Counted from the stretch's first letter, positions 26,173 to 34,229 are shown. The stretch: DNA of 64,000 bases from Lacinutrix algicola (GCF_001418085.1 NZ_LIQH01000036.1:62001-126000); one strand, 5' to 3'. Numbers and translations: made by a program. The notes: generated by a model from the letters alone, not told the origin.

Positions 26173-26379
26173 TTATTCCTTTAAAACTTCTTTTCTATAA
26201 AACAGTATAGACAAGAAAGTTGGTATAAAGAAGAGGGCGATTGTTATTCTAGATATTTTTTTAAAATCTGTAATTGTAGATTCTAAGCCTGCATTACTAA
26301 CAGCAGCCAAAAAACCAATTCCATTAATTACAACAGTTACAATCAACGCATAAACAAAAGCTTTTTTTAATTTTTTCAT
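26173..26379 (-). CDS. Small membrane protein, possibly the displaced N-terminus of the histidine kinase
   Basis: 68 residues with two membrane helices (AFVYALIVTVVINGIGFLAAV and ITIALFFIPTFLSILFY). It starts with MKKLKKAF and ends in RKEVLKE. It runs directly into the kinase region; a single inserted base near its AGAAAAG stretch (about 26190-26195) would join it to the open kinase frame and add a third helix. It may be a genuine separate small protein co-transcribed with the kinase, or the 5' part of one frameshifted gene. No function can be assigned alone. Confidence 0.6.
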   Translation of the reverse strand: MKKLKKAFVYALIVTVVINGIGFLAAVSNAGLESTITDFKKISRITIALFFIPTFLSILFYRKEVLKE

Positions 26380-26547
26380 ATCAAGTTTTATTAATTCAAA
26401 GCAAACATCTAAGATTTAAAGCTTCAAAAAAAATAAAGAATAGCGAACTGTTCTTTTTTGTAAGTGAATTGCTAATATCTGTAAAATAACTTAATAGATT
26501 TCAATTTTATTCCGAAAGGAAAATCAAAAAAATGCGACTAAAAAACC

Positions 26548-26555
26548 TATATTTG
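26548..26555 (+). promoter_or_regulatory. -7 promoter box of the PfkB kinase gene
   Basis: TATATTTG, an exact TAnnTTTG match 24 bp before the ATG. No clear -33 TTTG is seen at the right distance. Confidence 0.5.
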
Positions 26556-26579
26556 CACTTTAATTTTTAAGAACGCTTT

Positions 26580-27509
26580 ATGAGCAAATTAGTAATAGTA
26601 GGTACAGTAGCTTTTGATGCTATTGAAACACCATTTGGTAAAACAGATAAAATTCTTGGAGGAGCAGCAACTTATATTGGTTTGTCTGCATCAAACTTTG
26701 ATAACGTAGATTCTGCTGCAGTTTCTGTAGTAGGTGGCGATTTTCCGAAGGAATATTTAGACCTTTTAACCGATAGAAAAATAGATATTGAAGGTATAGA
26801 AATTGTAAAAGATGGTAAAACTTTCTTTTGGAGTGGAAAATACCATAACGATATGAATACTCGAGATACATTAGCAACAGAGCTAAATGTATTAGAGCAT
26901 TTTACACCTGTTGTTCCAGAAGCATATAAGGACGCAGATATTGTAATGCTTGGGAATTTACATCCATTAACACAGCAAAGTGTTTTAGATCAAATGTCTA
27001 AAAAACCTAAATTGGCTATTTTAGATACCATGAATTTCTGGATGGATATTGCTATGGACGATTTAAAAGCAGTATTAAAAAACGTAGATGTTATTACCAT
27101 TAACGATGAAGAAGCTCGCCAATTATCTGGTGAATATTCTTTAGTGAATGCTGCAAAGAAAATTCATGAAATGGGACCACAGTATGTAGTTATTAAAAAA
27201 GGAGAGCATGGCGCTTTACTATTTAATAACGGAGATATGTTTTATGCACCAGCTCTACCTTTAGCAGAAGTTTTTGATCCAACAGGAGCAGGAGATACAT
27301 TTGCAGGTGGTTTTTCTGGATATCTTGCTAAAACAGGAAACATCTCTTTCGAGAACATGAAAAATGCAGTAATATACGGTTCTGCTCTTGCATCCTTTTG
27401 CGTAGAGAAGTTTGGTACAGAACGTATGCTAACTTTAACAGATGCAGAAATCTTCGAGCGCTTACAGCAATTCAAGGATTTAACACAATTCGAAATAGAA
27501 TTAAAATAA
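26580..27509 (+). CDS. PfkB-family carbohydrate/nucleoside kinase
   Basis: 309 residues, normal for the ribokinase family. N-terminal substrate region IVGTVAFDAIETPFG and GGAATYIGLSASNF; the anion-hole and catalytic Asp are in FDPTGAGDTFAGGFSGYL (about residues 231-248). It phosphorylates a sugar or nucleoside with ATP in the cytoplasm. The substrate is not evident; the neighbouring purF-type gene suggests a link to nucleoside or ribose salvage, which is inference only. A terminator follows, so it is monocistronic. Confidence 0.92.
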   Translation: MSKLVIVGTVAFDAIETPFGKTDKILGGAATYIGLSASNFDNVDSAAVSVVGGDFPKEYLDLLTDRKIDIEGIEIVKDGKTFFWSGKYHNDMNTRDTLATELNVLEHFTPVVPEAYKDADIVMLGNLHPLTQQSVLDQMSKKPKLAILDTMNFWMDIAMDDLKAVLKNVDVITINDEEARQLSGEYSLVNAAKKIHEMGPQYVVIKKGEHGALLFNNGDMFYAPALPLAEVFDPTGAGDTFAGGFSGYLAKTGNISFENMKNAVIYGSALASFCVEKFGTERMLTLTDAEIFERLQQFKDLTQFEIELK

Positions 27510-27512
27510 AAT

Positions 27513-27544
27513 AAAAAACGCGCTCAAAACTGAGTGCGTTTTTT
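27513..27544 (+). terminator. Terminator after the PfkB kinase gene
   Basis: AAAAAACGC(g)CTCA, loop AAAC, TGAG(t)GCGTTTTTT: a 13-bp stem with one internal mismatch and a T run. Confidence 0.85.
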
Positions 27545-27579
27545 ATTTCATATAATTTAATAAACATTATTTTTTACAA

Positions 27580-27587
27580 TATTTTTG
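27580..27587 (+). promoter_or_regulatory. -7 promoter box of the purF-type gene
   Basis: TATTTTTG, an exact TAnnTTTG match 40 bp upstream of the ATG at 27628. Confidence 0.5.
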
Positions 27588-27627
27588 TAAATTAACATAC
27601 AACTCTCAACAACACAACACAACAACA

Positions 27628-29526
27628 ATGAGTGATGCTTTAAAACACGAGTGCGGAATTGCACATATTAGGCTTTTAAAACCATTAGAATTTTATAAAG
27701 AAAAATACGGAAGCGCTTTTTACGGAGTGAATAAGATGTATTTGCTAATGGAAAAACAGCACAATCGTGGACAAGATGGTGCAGGATTTGCCAGTATTAA
27801 ATTAGATACAAAACCAGGCGAACGTTATATAAGTAGAGTGCGCTCTATCGAGCAGCAACCAATTCAAGATATTTTTGCTCAAATTAATGAGCGTATTAAT
27901 AATGAATTAGAAGCGCATCCAGAGTATAGTGATGATGTCGCTTTACAAAAACAAAACATACCATACATTGGCGAAGTACTTTTAGGTCATGTGCGTTATG
28001 GTACTTTTGGAAAAAATAGCGTAGAAAGTGTACATCCGTTTTTACGTCAAAATAACTGGCAACATAGAAATCTAATTCTAGCAGGTAACTTTAACATGAC
28101 AAATGTAAAAGAGTTATTTAGTAGTTTGGTAGAACTTGGTCAACATCCAAAAGAATACACAGATACTATAACCATTATGGAGAAAATAGGACATTTTCTT
28201 GATGATGCTGTTAGTAAAATTTACAAGACACTTAAAAAAGAAGGTTATAAAAAAAGTGAATGTTCTCCATTAATTGCAGAGCGCTTAAATGTTGCAAAAA
28301 TACTTAAGAGGGCTGCTAAAAATTGGGATGGAGGTTATGCAATGGCAGGAATGTTAGGGCATGGTGATAGTTTTGTTTTAAGAGATCCTTCTGGTATTCG
28401 TCCAGCTTATTATTATAAGGATGATGAGGTTGTTGTTGTTGCTTCAGAGCGACCAGTTATTCAAACTGTATTCAATGTAGAGTTTGATGATGTAAAGGAG
28501 TTAGATCCTGGACATGCCATTATTACTAAAAAATCAGGAGAAGTTTCTATTAAGAAAATTTTAGAGCCTTTAGAGCGTAAAGCGTGTTCTTTTGAACGTG
28601 TATATTTTTCTCGTGGTAGTGATGCAGAAATATACCAAGAGCGTAAAATGCTTGGAAGGTTGTTAATGCCAGAGGTATTAAAAGCAATTGGAAACGATAC
28701 AGCAAACTCTGTGTTTTCGTATATTCCAAATACAGCTGAAACATCTTTTTATGGAATGATTGAAACTGTAGAAGAATACCTTAACGAGCGTAAAACTCAA
28801 GCGATTCTAAAAGGTGATGGAAAGCTAGCAAAACAGCAGGTTATCGATATTTTAAAAGAAAGACCACGTATAGAGAAAATAGCAATTAAGGATGTTAAGT
28901 TAAGAACGTTTATTACTGAAGATAGTAGTAGGGACGATTTAGTAGCACACGTTTATGATGTTACTTATGGTGTAATTAAGCCAACAGATAATCTTGTTAT
29001 TATTGATGATAGTATTGTTCGTGGTACAACATTAAAGAAGAGTATTATTAAAATGATGGATAGATTACATCCTAAAAAAATAGTAGTAGTTTCTTCTGCA
29101 CCACAAATTCGTTTTCCAGATTGCTATGGTATTGATATGGCTAACTTGGAAACGTTGGTAGCTTTTAATGCGGCTTTAGAGTTGTTGAAGGATAATGATA
29201 AATACGATTTAGTAGAAGAAGTTTATCATAAGTGTATAGCACAAGTAGATTTACCAGATAAGGATGTTAAGAATTTTGTAAATGAAATTTATAATCAATT
29301 TACACCAGAGGAAATTTCGGCTAAAATATCTCAATTATTAAGTGATGAGTCTGTAAATGCTGAAGTAGAAATTATTTTCCAATCTGTAGAAAATTTACAT
29401 AAGGCTTGTCCTAAAAATTTAGGAGACTGGTATTTTACGGGAGATTATCCAACAGTAGGAGGTAATCGAGTGGTAAATAGAGCCTTTATTAACTTTTTCG
29501 AAGGAAACAAAGAGCGTGCCTATTAA
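27628..29526 (+). CDS. Amidophosphoribosyltransferase (PurF-type)
   Basis: 632 residues, longer than E. coli PurF (about 505) but usual for this Bacteroidetes form. The class II glutaminase domain would use Cys9 (HECGIAHIRL) after the N-terminus is processed; EKQHNRGQDGAGFAS and HVRYGTFG follow. The phosphoribosyltransferase motif is VIIDDSIVRGTTLKKSI. An extended C-terminal region of about 100 residues follows. It transfers glutamine nitrogen to PRPP, the committed step of purine synthesis. Bacteroidetes often carry a second, shorter PurF, so this may be a paralogue rather than the main enzyme. No RNA operator is recognised in its 5' region. Confidence 0.93.
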   Translation: MSDALKHECGIAHIRLLKPLEFYKEKYGSAFYGVNKMYLLMEKQHNRGQDGAGFASIKLDTKPGERYISRVRSIEQQPIQDIFAQINERINNELEAHPEYSDDVALQKQNIPYIGEVLLGHVRYGTFGKNSVESVHPFLRQNNWQHRNLILAGNFNMTNVKELFSSLVELGQHPKEYTDTITIMEKIGHFLDDAVSKIYKTLKKEGYKKSECSPLIAERLNVAKILKRAAKNWDGGYAMAGMLGHGDSFVLRDPSGIRPAYYYKDDEVVVVASERPVIQTVFNVEFDDVKELDPGHAIITKKSGEVSIKKILEPLERKACSFERVYFSRGSDAEIYQERKMLGRLLMPEVLKAIGNDTANSVFSYIPNTAETSFYGMIETVEEYLNERKTQAILKGDGKLAKQQVIDILKERPRIEKIAIKDVKLRTFITEDSSRDDLVAHVYDVTYGVIKPTDNLVIIDDSIVRGTTLKKSIIKMMDRLHPKKIVVVSSAPQIRFPDCYGIDMANLETLVAFNAALELLKDNDKYDLVEEVYHKCIAQVDLPDKDVKNFVNEIYNQFTPEEISAKISQLLSDESVNAEVEIIFQSVENLHKACPKNLGDWYFTGDYPTVGGNRVVNRAFINFFEGNKERAY

Positions 29527-29562
29527 AGGATTATTTCGCTTTAACTAACTTTAGTACTTTTA

Positions 29563-29608
29563 GTCTAAAAGATTACTTAGGTAACTATTTTTAGTATACA
29601 TTTATAAT
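29563..29608 (+). promoter_or_regulatory. Promoter region of RNA copy 1
   Basis: GTCTAAAA starts 46 bp before the conserved RNA; the same octamer lies 47 bp before copy 2 although the intervening bases differ. It is the right half of a CTTTTAG-T-CTAAAAG dyad at 29557-29571. A -7-like TACATTTA (29597-29604) sits just before the RNA start. Confidence 0.5.
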
Positions 29609-29679
29609 ACCATAACATAAGTAGGTTAAGTTCATGGTAGATTTGGGGCAAAAAAGGTGAACTCTCGTTCACCTTTTTT
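29608..29679 (+). ncRNA. Putative stand-alone small RNA, copy 1
   Basis: A 72-nt unit identical base for base to 29819-29890. The 5' part can close as ACCAT...ATGGT around a purine-rich loop containing AAGTAGGTTAAG. The 3' part is a strong intrinsic terminator: AAAAAAGGTGAAC, loop TCTC, GTTCACCTTTTTT. A promoter-like -7 box precedes it. No gene is transcribed from it, because the next gene is convergent, so it is more likely a trans-acting RNA than a riboswitch. An internal 8-codon reading frame (MVDLGQKR) starts in the first stem. Whether this corresponds to a known family (for example the Flavo-1 motif) cannot be told without a covariance search. Confidence 0.65.
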
Positions 29680-29772
29680 CATGTCTTATTGTTTGATAGA
29701 TTATATCTTGCTGATAATCAATTTATTCAGAGTATTCAGTTAGGTGTTATTCATCAGGTATATTTACCATTT

Positions 29773-29818
29773 GTCTAAAAAAATAATTTTATTACAAACA
29801 CTTCGCTATATTTGAGCT
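29773..29818 (+). promoter_or_regulatory. Promoter region of RNA copy 2
   Basis: GTCTAAAA at 29773-29780 and an exact -7 box TATATTTG at 29807-29814, placing the transcription start near 29820, at the first base of the conserved ACCAT. This exact spacing is the best evidence that the 72-nt unit is transcribed independently. Confidence 0.6.
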
Positions 29819-29890
29819 TACCATAACATAAGTAGGTTAAGTTCATGGTAGATTTGGGGCAAAAAAGGTGAACTCTCGTTCACCTTTTTT
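29819..29890 (+). ncRNA. Putative stand-alone small RNA, copy 2
   Basis: A second, perfectly identical 72-nt copy, 211 bp downstream of the first, with the same terminator hairpin and its own promoter-like box. Flanks of the two copies are unrelated apart from the GTCTAAAA element at -47, which argues for selection on the RNA rather than a simple recent duplication of the whole region. The remainder of the 519-bp intergenic region holds no further recognisable feature. Confidence 0.65.
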
Positions 29891-30045
29891 ATTTGTAAAA
29901 AATTGAGATTTCTAAATGTTTTAGTAATGCACTTGGGATTATTAAAAAAGCTGCTCATGGCATAGAACAGCTTTTAAATAATTATTGATGCTTAATTATA
30001 ATTGAGATACTAGATATAAGTTTAACCAACTAAATAACTTAAAAA

Positions 30046-31713
30046 CTAAAATTTATAACTGATACCAGTATATACACCAATAATATATGGTTTAAAATTT
30101 CCTGAGGTTTCATTATAAGCATTAATTTGATACTTAAAAGTAGGAGTAAAACTAAACTTGACAGTATTGTTAAATTTATAATCTATTCCTATTCCAGCAT
30201 TTGCACTAAAGCTTACGTTGTTAATATTATTTGCTTCACCAATTTTAGTTTTTCTTCCTTCTACTTCTGTTACAACTTCATTATCATTTAAAAAGAAGGT
30301 GCTAAAACCACCAATTAAGTTTAAGCCAAAACGTTTTCTTGCAACTGTGTACTCAAGTTCTAATGGTACCTCTACATAGCTTAAACGTTGACTTAGTGCT
30401 GCATTTAAGTTGTTGTTAATAACACCACTAATTTGTTGTACAGAAAAACTATTTGTGCTTAATACAGATATATTTTGGCCATTACTAGTTGGTGCAAAAT
30501 TAATGTTACGCAAAGGAGAACTATTGGGAGTAGTACTAACATTCTCGTAAATAATTACGTTTGCGGTATCATAACTTAAGTTTAATTTATTAATACCAGA
30601 ACGTATTTTTAATTTGTTGTTTAGAGCATAACCAACATTAATACCATAACTAGTATTAATTTCTCCATTTTTAGGGTTGTCGATAAATTGATCATGAATG
30701 TGAGAACCTTTGCCAAGAGTATTGTAGTAAACAGGTGCGATATTTGCGTTTACAGACCACCTGTTTACATTTTCTTTTTCCTCTTCATCAAGAGCTTCAT
30801 TCTTGGCAAGAGCCTCTTCGATAGTGTTAGACGTGTTTGCGCTGTCTGAGTCTACCATTTTTTCTTTTTCCTTTTCACTATCTGTTGACGCAACTGTTGT
30901 ATTAGACGTTGCAATATTATTTTCTAAACCATCTAATGCTTTAGTGTTTATTTCATTTTTATTATCAGCTACACGGGTATTATTTGTAGTCGTATTCTTC
31001 GAATTATTACTGTTTACAACAATGTTTTTTGTAGCTGTATTGCTGTTATTAAAATTAGTTTTATTAATGTTATAAGTAGTGTTGTTCTTATTCTTTAGAG
31101 TGTTATTTTGTGTATACTCCTGCGTATTGCTCAAAGAGTTTTTAATATTTTCTTTTTCTGAATTATCAGCAATGTTATTCCTATTATTGTTGGCGTTATT
31201 TTTATTTGCTAGAGATGTGTTGTTACTTTCTTTAGAATTGTTTTCAGTGTTATGCAATTGAGAACTTAGGTTGTTACTTCTCTCTTTATTTATTTTTGAT
31301 GTATTATTATCTAAACTAATTTTGTTTGAGGTAACTACCGTATTGTTTTTTAATTTGTTTTCATTACTAACTTCATTATCTATGTTTTTCTTGTTTTTAC
31401 TTGCAACAGATTTATTTGCAGTGGTTTTAACCTTGTGAAGGTTCTTTGTATTGTTGTTGGTGTCAATAACCGTTGTATTAGTGTTTTCTATGCTTTTGTT
31501 AGTAAACAGTAAGTTTCCAACTGCAAAGAGTAAAATTAATGCAGCAGCAGCAGCTCCTACAAGTCGTAACCAAATAGGAAATTTTGTTTTGGTTTCTTCT
31601 TTTGGTTGTTCTATTTTATTTTGAATATTATCCCAAACATTAGCATTTGGTTTAACTTCAAAATCCTTAAACTTTTCTTGAAAAAGTCTATCTATATGTT
31701 TTTTATCACTCAT
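30046..31713 (-). CDS. Anti-sigma-like membrane protein with Asn-rich linker and C-terminal beta-barrel-like domain
   Basis: 555 residues. The N-terminus (about 1-45, MSDKKHIDRLFQEKFKDF, then NANVWDNIQNKIEQ) resembles the cytoplasmic helical region of Bacteroidetes anti-sigma/outer-membrane fusion-like proteins. One membrane helix follows (WLRLVGAAAAALILLFAVGN, about 48-67). Residues about 85-300 are low complexity, dominated by Asn with Lys, Ser and Thr. The C-terminal roughly 235 residues resemble an outer-membrane beta-barrel-like domain (VNANIAPVYYNTLGKGSH, SYGINVGYALNNKLKIRSGI, ending YIIGVYTGISYKF). It starts directly after the ECF sigma gene stop, consistent with control of that sigma factor. 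The long Asn linker could span the periplasm (inference). Confidence 0.8.
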   Translation of the reverse strand: MSDKKHIDRLFQEKFKDFEVKPNANVWDNIQNKIEQPKEETKTKFPIWLRLVGAAAAALILLFAVGNLLFTNKSIENTNTTVIDTNNNTKNLHKVKTTANKSVASKNKKNIDNEVSNENKLKNNTVVTSNKISLDNNTSKINKERSNNLSSQLHNTENNSKESNNTSLANKNNANNNRNNIADNSEKENIKNSLSNTQEYTQNNTLKNKNNTTYNINKTNFNNSNTATKNIVVNSNNSKNTTTNNTRVADNKNEINTKALDGLENNIATSNTTVASTDSEKEKEKMVDSDSANTSNTIEEALAKNEALDEEEKENVNRWSVNANIAPVYYNTLGKGSHIHDQFIDNPKNGEINTSYGINVGYALNNKLKIRSGINKLNLSYDTANVIIYENVSTTPNSSPLRNINFAPTSNGQNISVLSTNSFSVQQISGVINNNLNAALSQRLSYVEVPLELEYTVARKRFGLNLIGGFSTFFLNDNEVVTEVEGRKTKIGEANNINNVSFSANAGIGIDYKFNNTVKFSFTPTFKYQINAYNETSGNFKPYIIGVYTGISYKF

Positions 31714-32259
31714 TTATAAAGATTGAGAATGTGACCTCGTTTTATACTCTGTTATTTTATCTTTTAAAATATGTCTAGCTCTAGCTAAGTTAGATTTAGA
31801 CGTTCCGGTTGTTATTTTAAGCATTTCTGCTACATCTTGATGCGAATAACCATCCATTACATAAAGGTTGAATACTAGCCGATAACGGTCTGGTAATTCT
31901 TGAATAATTTGTAATAAATAATCTATCGAAATGTTATCTTCATCTTCAATTGTTATAGCCTCATCTTCAATTAAATCTTCGTTTACAATATCAAAAACAC
32001 CTTGCGTTCTATAGCACTGTAGTGTTGTGTTTATAGTAACTCGTTTTAACCAACCTTCAAAAGAACCTTTGTTTTTATATTGTCCTATTTTTTTAAAAAT
32101 AGTAATAAAAGCATCCTGTAAATTATCTTCAGCTTCAGCATAATTCCTTGAATACTTCAAGCATAAAGAAAATAATTTACTCGAAAAGAGTTTATATAAT
32201 TCACTTTGTGCTTTAGCATCATTAATCTTACAATTATGTATGAGTTTGTCTAAGCTCAA
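31714..32259 (-). CDS. ECF RNA polymerase sigma factor
   Basis: 181 residues. Region 2 has SRNYAEAEDNLQDAFITIFKKI and FEGWLKRVTINTTLQCYR. Region 4 has LPDRYRLVFNLYVMDGYSHQDVAEMLKI followed by the HTH TTGTSKSNLARARHILKD. It directs RNA polymerase to an unknown regulon. The upstream lipoprotein gene is 26 bp away and the anti-sigma-like membrane gene follows without a gap, so these three form one unit. Confidence 0.95.
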   Translation of the reverse strand: MSLDKLIHNCKINDAKAQSELYKLFSSKLFSLCLKYSRNYAEAEDNLQDAFITIFKKIGQYKNKGSFEGWLKRVTINTTLQCYRTQGVFDIVNEDLIEDEAITIEDEDNISIDYLLQIIQELPDRYRLVFNLYVMDGYSHQDVAEMLKITTGTSKSNLARARHILKDKITEYKTRSHSQSL

Positions 32260-32285
32260 AATTAATTACACGTTTTAATTAGTAT

Positions 32286-32693
32286 TTATTCTAATACAGG
32301 AACTTCTATTGTTAGGTAAATGTCTTCTTCGTTATCATCTTTGCCTTGCCAAAATTTAAAAATATAAGAGCCTTCTTCTGTTGCTTTAAAATTAAAAGAT
32401 GCTTCTAATTCTGTTCCCAAATCTGTACAATTACCATTGCTTTGAAAAACTGTACCAATTATAACAACAGTTCTTTCATTATTATGCTTTTTATATATAA
32501 TATCGTTAAAAGCATGGCAGGTTGTAGGTCTAAGATACGTAAGGTTAATTTCGTAAATTTCATCTAACACAAACGCGTCTGGTAATACAGCCGTTTCAAT
32601 AGGCATTGGGTCTTGATAGGTAACAAGAGAATCATCACTTACACTACAGGAAAAAGTCGCAAAACCAATTAATAAAATAAGGATCTTTTTCAT
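32286..32693 (-). CDS. Hypothetical lipoprotein upstream of the ECF sigma factor
   Basis: 135 residues from MKKILILLIGFATFSCSVSD; the frame extends further upstream, but this Met begins a classical lipoprotein signal with Cys at residue 16, followed by SDD, a possible surface-export signal. The mature domain has two Cys (PTTCHAFND and SNGNCTDLG) and a beta-rich C-terminus (SFNFKATEEGSYIFKFW). It may be the signal-sensing or output component of the adjacent sigma system (inference). Family not recognised. Confidence 0.75.
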   Translation of the reverse strand: MKKILILLIGFATFSCSVSDDSLVTYQDPMPIETAVLPDAFVLDEIYEINLTYLRPTTCHAFNDIIYKKHNNERTVVIIGTVFQSNGNCTDLGTELEASFNFKATEEGSYIFKFWQGKDDNEEDIYLTIEVPVLE

Positions 32694-32769
32694 TTTTAAA
32701 TTTCGTGTTTTAATACGTGTGTTTCTATATAGATGTATAAAAGTCTGAAAGGTTGCGTCTAAAAACAAA

Positions 32770-32797
32770 AAAATCCCGAAAATTTTCGGGATTTTAA
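32770..32797 (-). terminator. recA terminator
   Basis: A perfect 26-base palindrome, AAAATCCCGAAAA/TTTTCGGGATTTT (32770-32795), followed on the minus strand by a T-rich run, 41 bp after recA. Confidence 0.88.
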
Positions 32798-32837
32798 TTA
32801 ATATACTTAAAAAAGCAATAAAAAATAAGATGCAATT

Positions 32838-33845
32838 CTATTGCATATCGTCTTTAATAGCTTGTTTTATTTTTTGTTCAAGTTCGTCAAAAAGCTCAGG
32901 ATTGTCTTTTATTATTGCTTTTACAGCATCTCTACCTTGACCTAATTTTGTATCTCCATAGCTAAACCAAGAACCTGCCTTTTTAACAATCTCTTTTTCT
33001 ACTGCTACATCTAGTATCTCACCTACTTTACTAATACCTTCTCCGTACATAATGTCGAATTCAGCTAGTTTAAATGGAGGAGCGACTTTGTTTTTAACAA
33101 CTTTAACTCTAGTCTTGTTACCAAGAACACCACCGTCTGTGTTTTTTATTTGAGTAGAACGTCTAATATCTAAACGAACAGATGCGTAAAATTTTAAAGC
33201 ATTACCACCAGTTGTTGTTTCAGGGTTACCAAACATAACACCAATTTTTTCACGTAATTGGTTAATGAAGATTACTGTACAATTAGTTTTGCTAATTGAA
33301 CCTGTTAATTTTCTTAAAGCCTGAGACATTAAACGTGCATGAAGTCCCATTTTACTGTCACCCATTTCACCTTCAATTTCACTTTTTGGTGTCAATGCAG
33401 CTACAGAATCTATTACTACAATATCAATAGCTCCAGAACGAATTAAATTATCTGCAATTTCTAAAGCTTGCTCACCATTATCTGGTTGTGAAATAATTAA
33501 GTTATCTATATCTACGCCAAGTTTCTCTGCATAAAAACGATCGAAAGCGTGCTCTGCATCAATAAAGGCAGCAATTCCACCCGCTTTTTGAGCCTCAGCA
33601 ATGGCGTGTAATGTTAATGTTGTTTTACCAGAAGATTCTGGCCCGTATATTTCAATAACACGACCTCTTGGGTATCCACCAACGCCTAAAGCGATGTCTA
33701 AACCTAGAGATCCAGAAGGTATTGCTTCAATATCTACTACTGCAGCATCACTCATTTTCATTACCGTTCCTTTTCCGTAAGCTTTATCTAATTTATCTAA
33801 AGTTAGCTTTAGTGCCTTTAGTTTTGCTTCTTTTTCATTGCTCAT
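32838..33845 (-). CDS. recA: Recombinase RecA
   Basis: 335 residues. Walker A is GPESSGKTT, the L1/L2 region includes [19 protein letters not shown] and [18 protein letters not shown], and [14 protein letters not shown] is intact. The C-terminus is acidic as usual. It forms filaments on single-stranded DNA for recombination and SOS control. Transcribed alone; no LexA-like operator was recognised upstream by eye. DprA (2.6 kb), the AddAB-like pair and RecJ in this window are functional partners. Confidence 0.99.
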   Translation of the reverse strand: MSNEKEAKLKALKLTLDKLDKAYGKGTVMKMSDAAVVDIEAIPSGSLGLDIALGVGGYPRGRVIEIYGPESSGKTTLTLHAIAEAQKAGGIAAFIDAEHAFDRFYAEKLGVDIDNLIISQPDNGEQALEIADNLIRSGAIDIVVIDSVAALTPKSEIEGEMGDSKMGLHARLMSQALRKLTGSISKTNCTVIFINQLREKIGVMFGNPETTTGGNALKFYASVRLDIRRSTQIKNTDGGVLGNKTRVKVVKNKVAPPFKLAEFDIMYGEGISKVGEILDVAVEKEIVKKAGSWFSYGDTKLGQGRDAVKAIIKDNPELFDELEQKIKQAIKDDMQ

Positions 33846-34025
33846 AGTATGTTTTTTTTGCTTTTATTCGTGCTAAAATACTACTTTTTTAATCTTTTTT
33901 TTAATTTCTCACGCAACCTTTTAAACATTTTTGCATCTATTAATAAAGGTGGGAAAGTTTTGGCTATGAAAAAGAAAAATTAACCTCATTTTTTAAGAGT
34001 TCATGTTTAATTTATAAATGTAATC

Positions 34026-34118
34026 ATGAAATATTTAAAAAAAGTACTAACATCAAATGCATTAGGCGTTTCAATTACTGTTTTACTCAACAGTAGCTGT
34101 AAAGCCGATGGAGGTTAA
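34026..34118 (+). CDS. Putative 30-residue lipopeptide
   Basis: ATG at 34026 to TAA at 34116-34118. Basic start MKYLKKVL, a short hydrophobic core (LGVSITVLL), then NSSCKADGG with a Cys at residue 25 resembling a lipobox and only five residues after it. No recognisable family. Two stem-loops follow directly, the second a strong terminator, and the next gene has its own promoter, so this is a free-standing transcript. It could be a tiny lipoprotein, a signalling peptide precursor or a leader. No homology evidence is available here, so coding status is tentative. Confidence 0.45.
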   Translation: MKYLKKVLTSNALGVSITVLLNSSCKADGG

Positions 34119-34158
34119 CTCGTTTATTTTTTAGAAATAAAAAATTAATAACGAGTTA
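34118..34158 (+). ncRNA. Long AT-rich stem-loop after the mini-lipopeptide ORF
   Basis: ACTCGTT and AACGAGT enclose a further AT stem (TTTTTTA/TAAAAAA) capped by a GAAA tetraloop. It overlaps the end of the mini ORF stop codon and may be a structured 3' UTR or part of a small RNA. Confidence 0.5.
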
Positions 34159-34165
34159 GTCTATT

Positions 34166-34200
34166 AAAAGTCCTTTGCAGAGCGCAAAGGACTTTTTTTT
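34166..34200 (+). terminator. Strong intrinsic terminator
   Basis: AAAAGTCCTTTGC, loop AGAGC, GCAAAGGACTTTT followed by more T: a 13-bp perfect stem. It ends the mini-lipopeptide transcript before trhO. Confidence 0.88.
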
Positions 34201-34229
34201 GTTTAAAATTTGATTTCATAAAATCAAAC

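Noticed and set aside
26190-26196. Programmed -1 frameshift in the kinase gene
   Set aside because: The AGAAAAG stretch is only a weak slippery site and no obvious downstream pseudoknot is seen; a mutation, sequencing error or two separate genes is simpler.
27540-27627. Possible purine riboswitch before the purF-type gene
   Set aside because: The leader after the -7 box is about 34 nt and unstructured, far too short for a purine aptamer.
30803-31261. Two plus-strand frames rich in Leu, Phe and Val opposite the Asn-rich anti-sigma-like gene
   Set aside because: Antisense artefact of Asn/Lys codons (AAT/AAC read as ATT/GTT), not membrane proteins.
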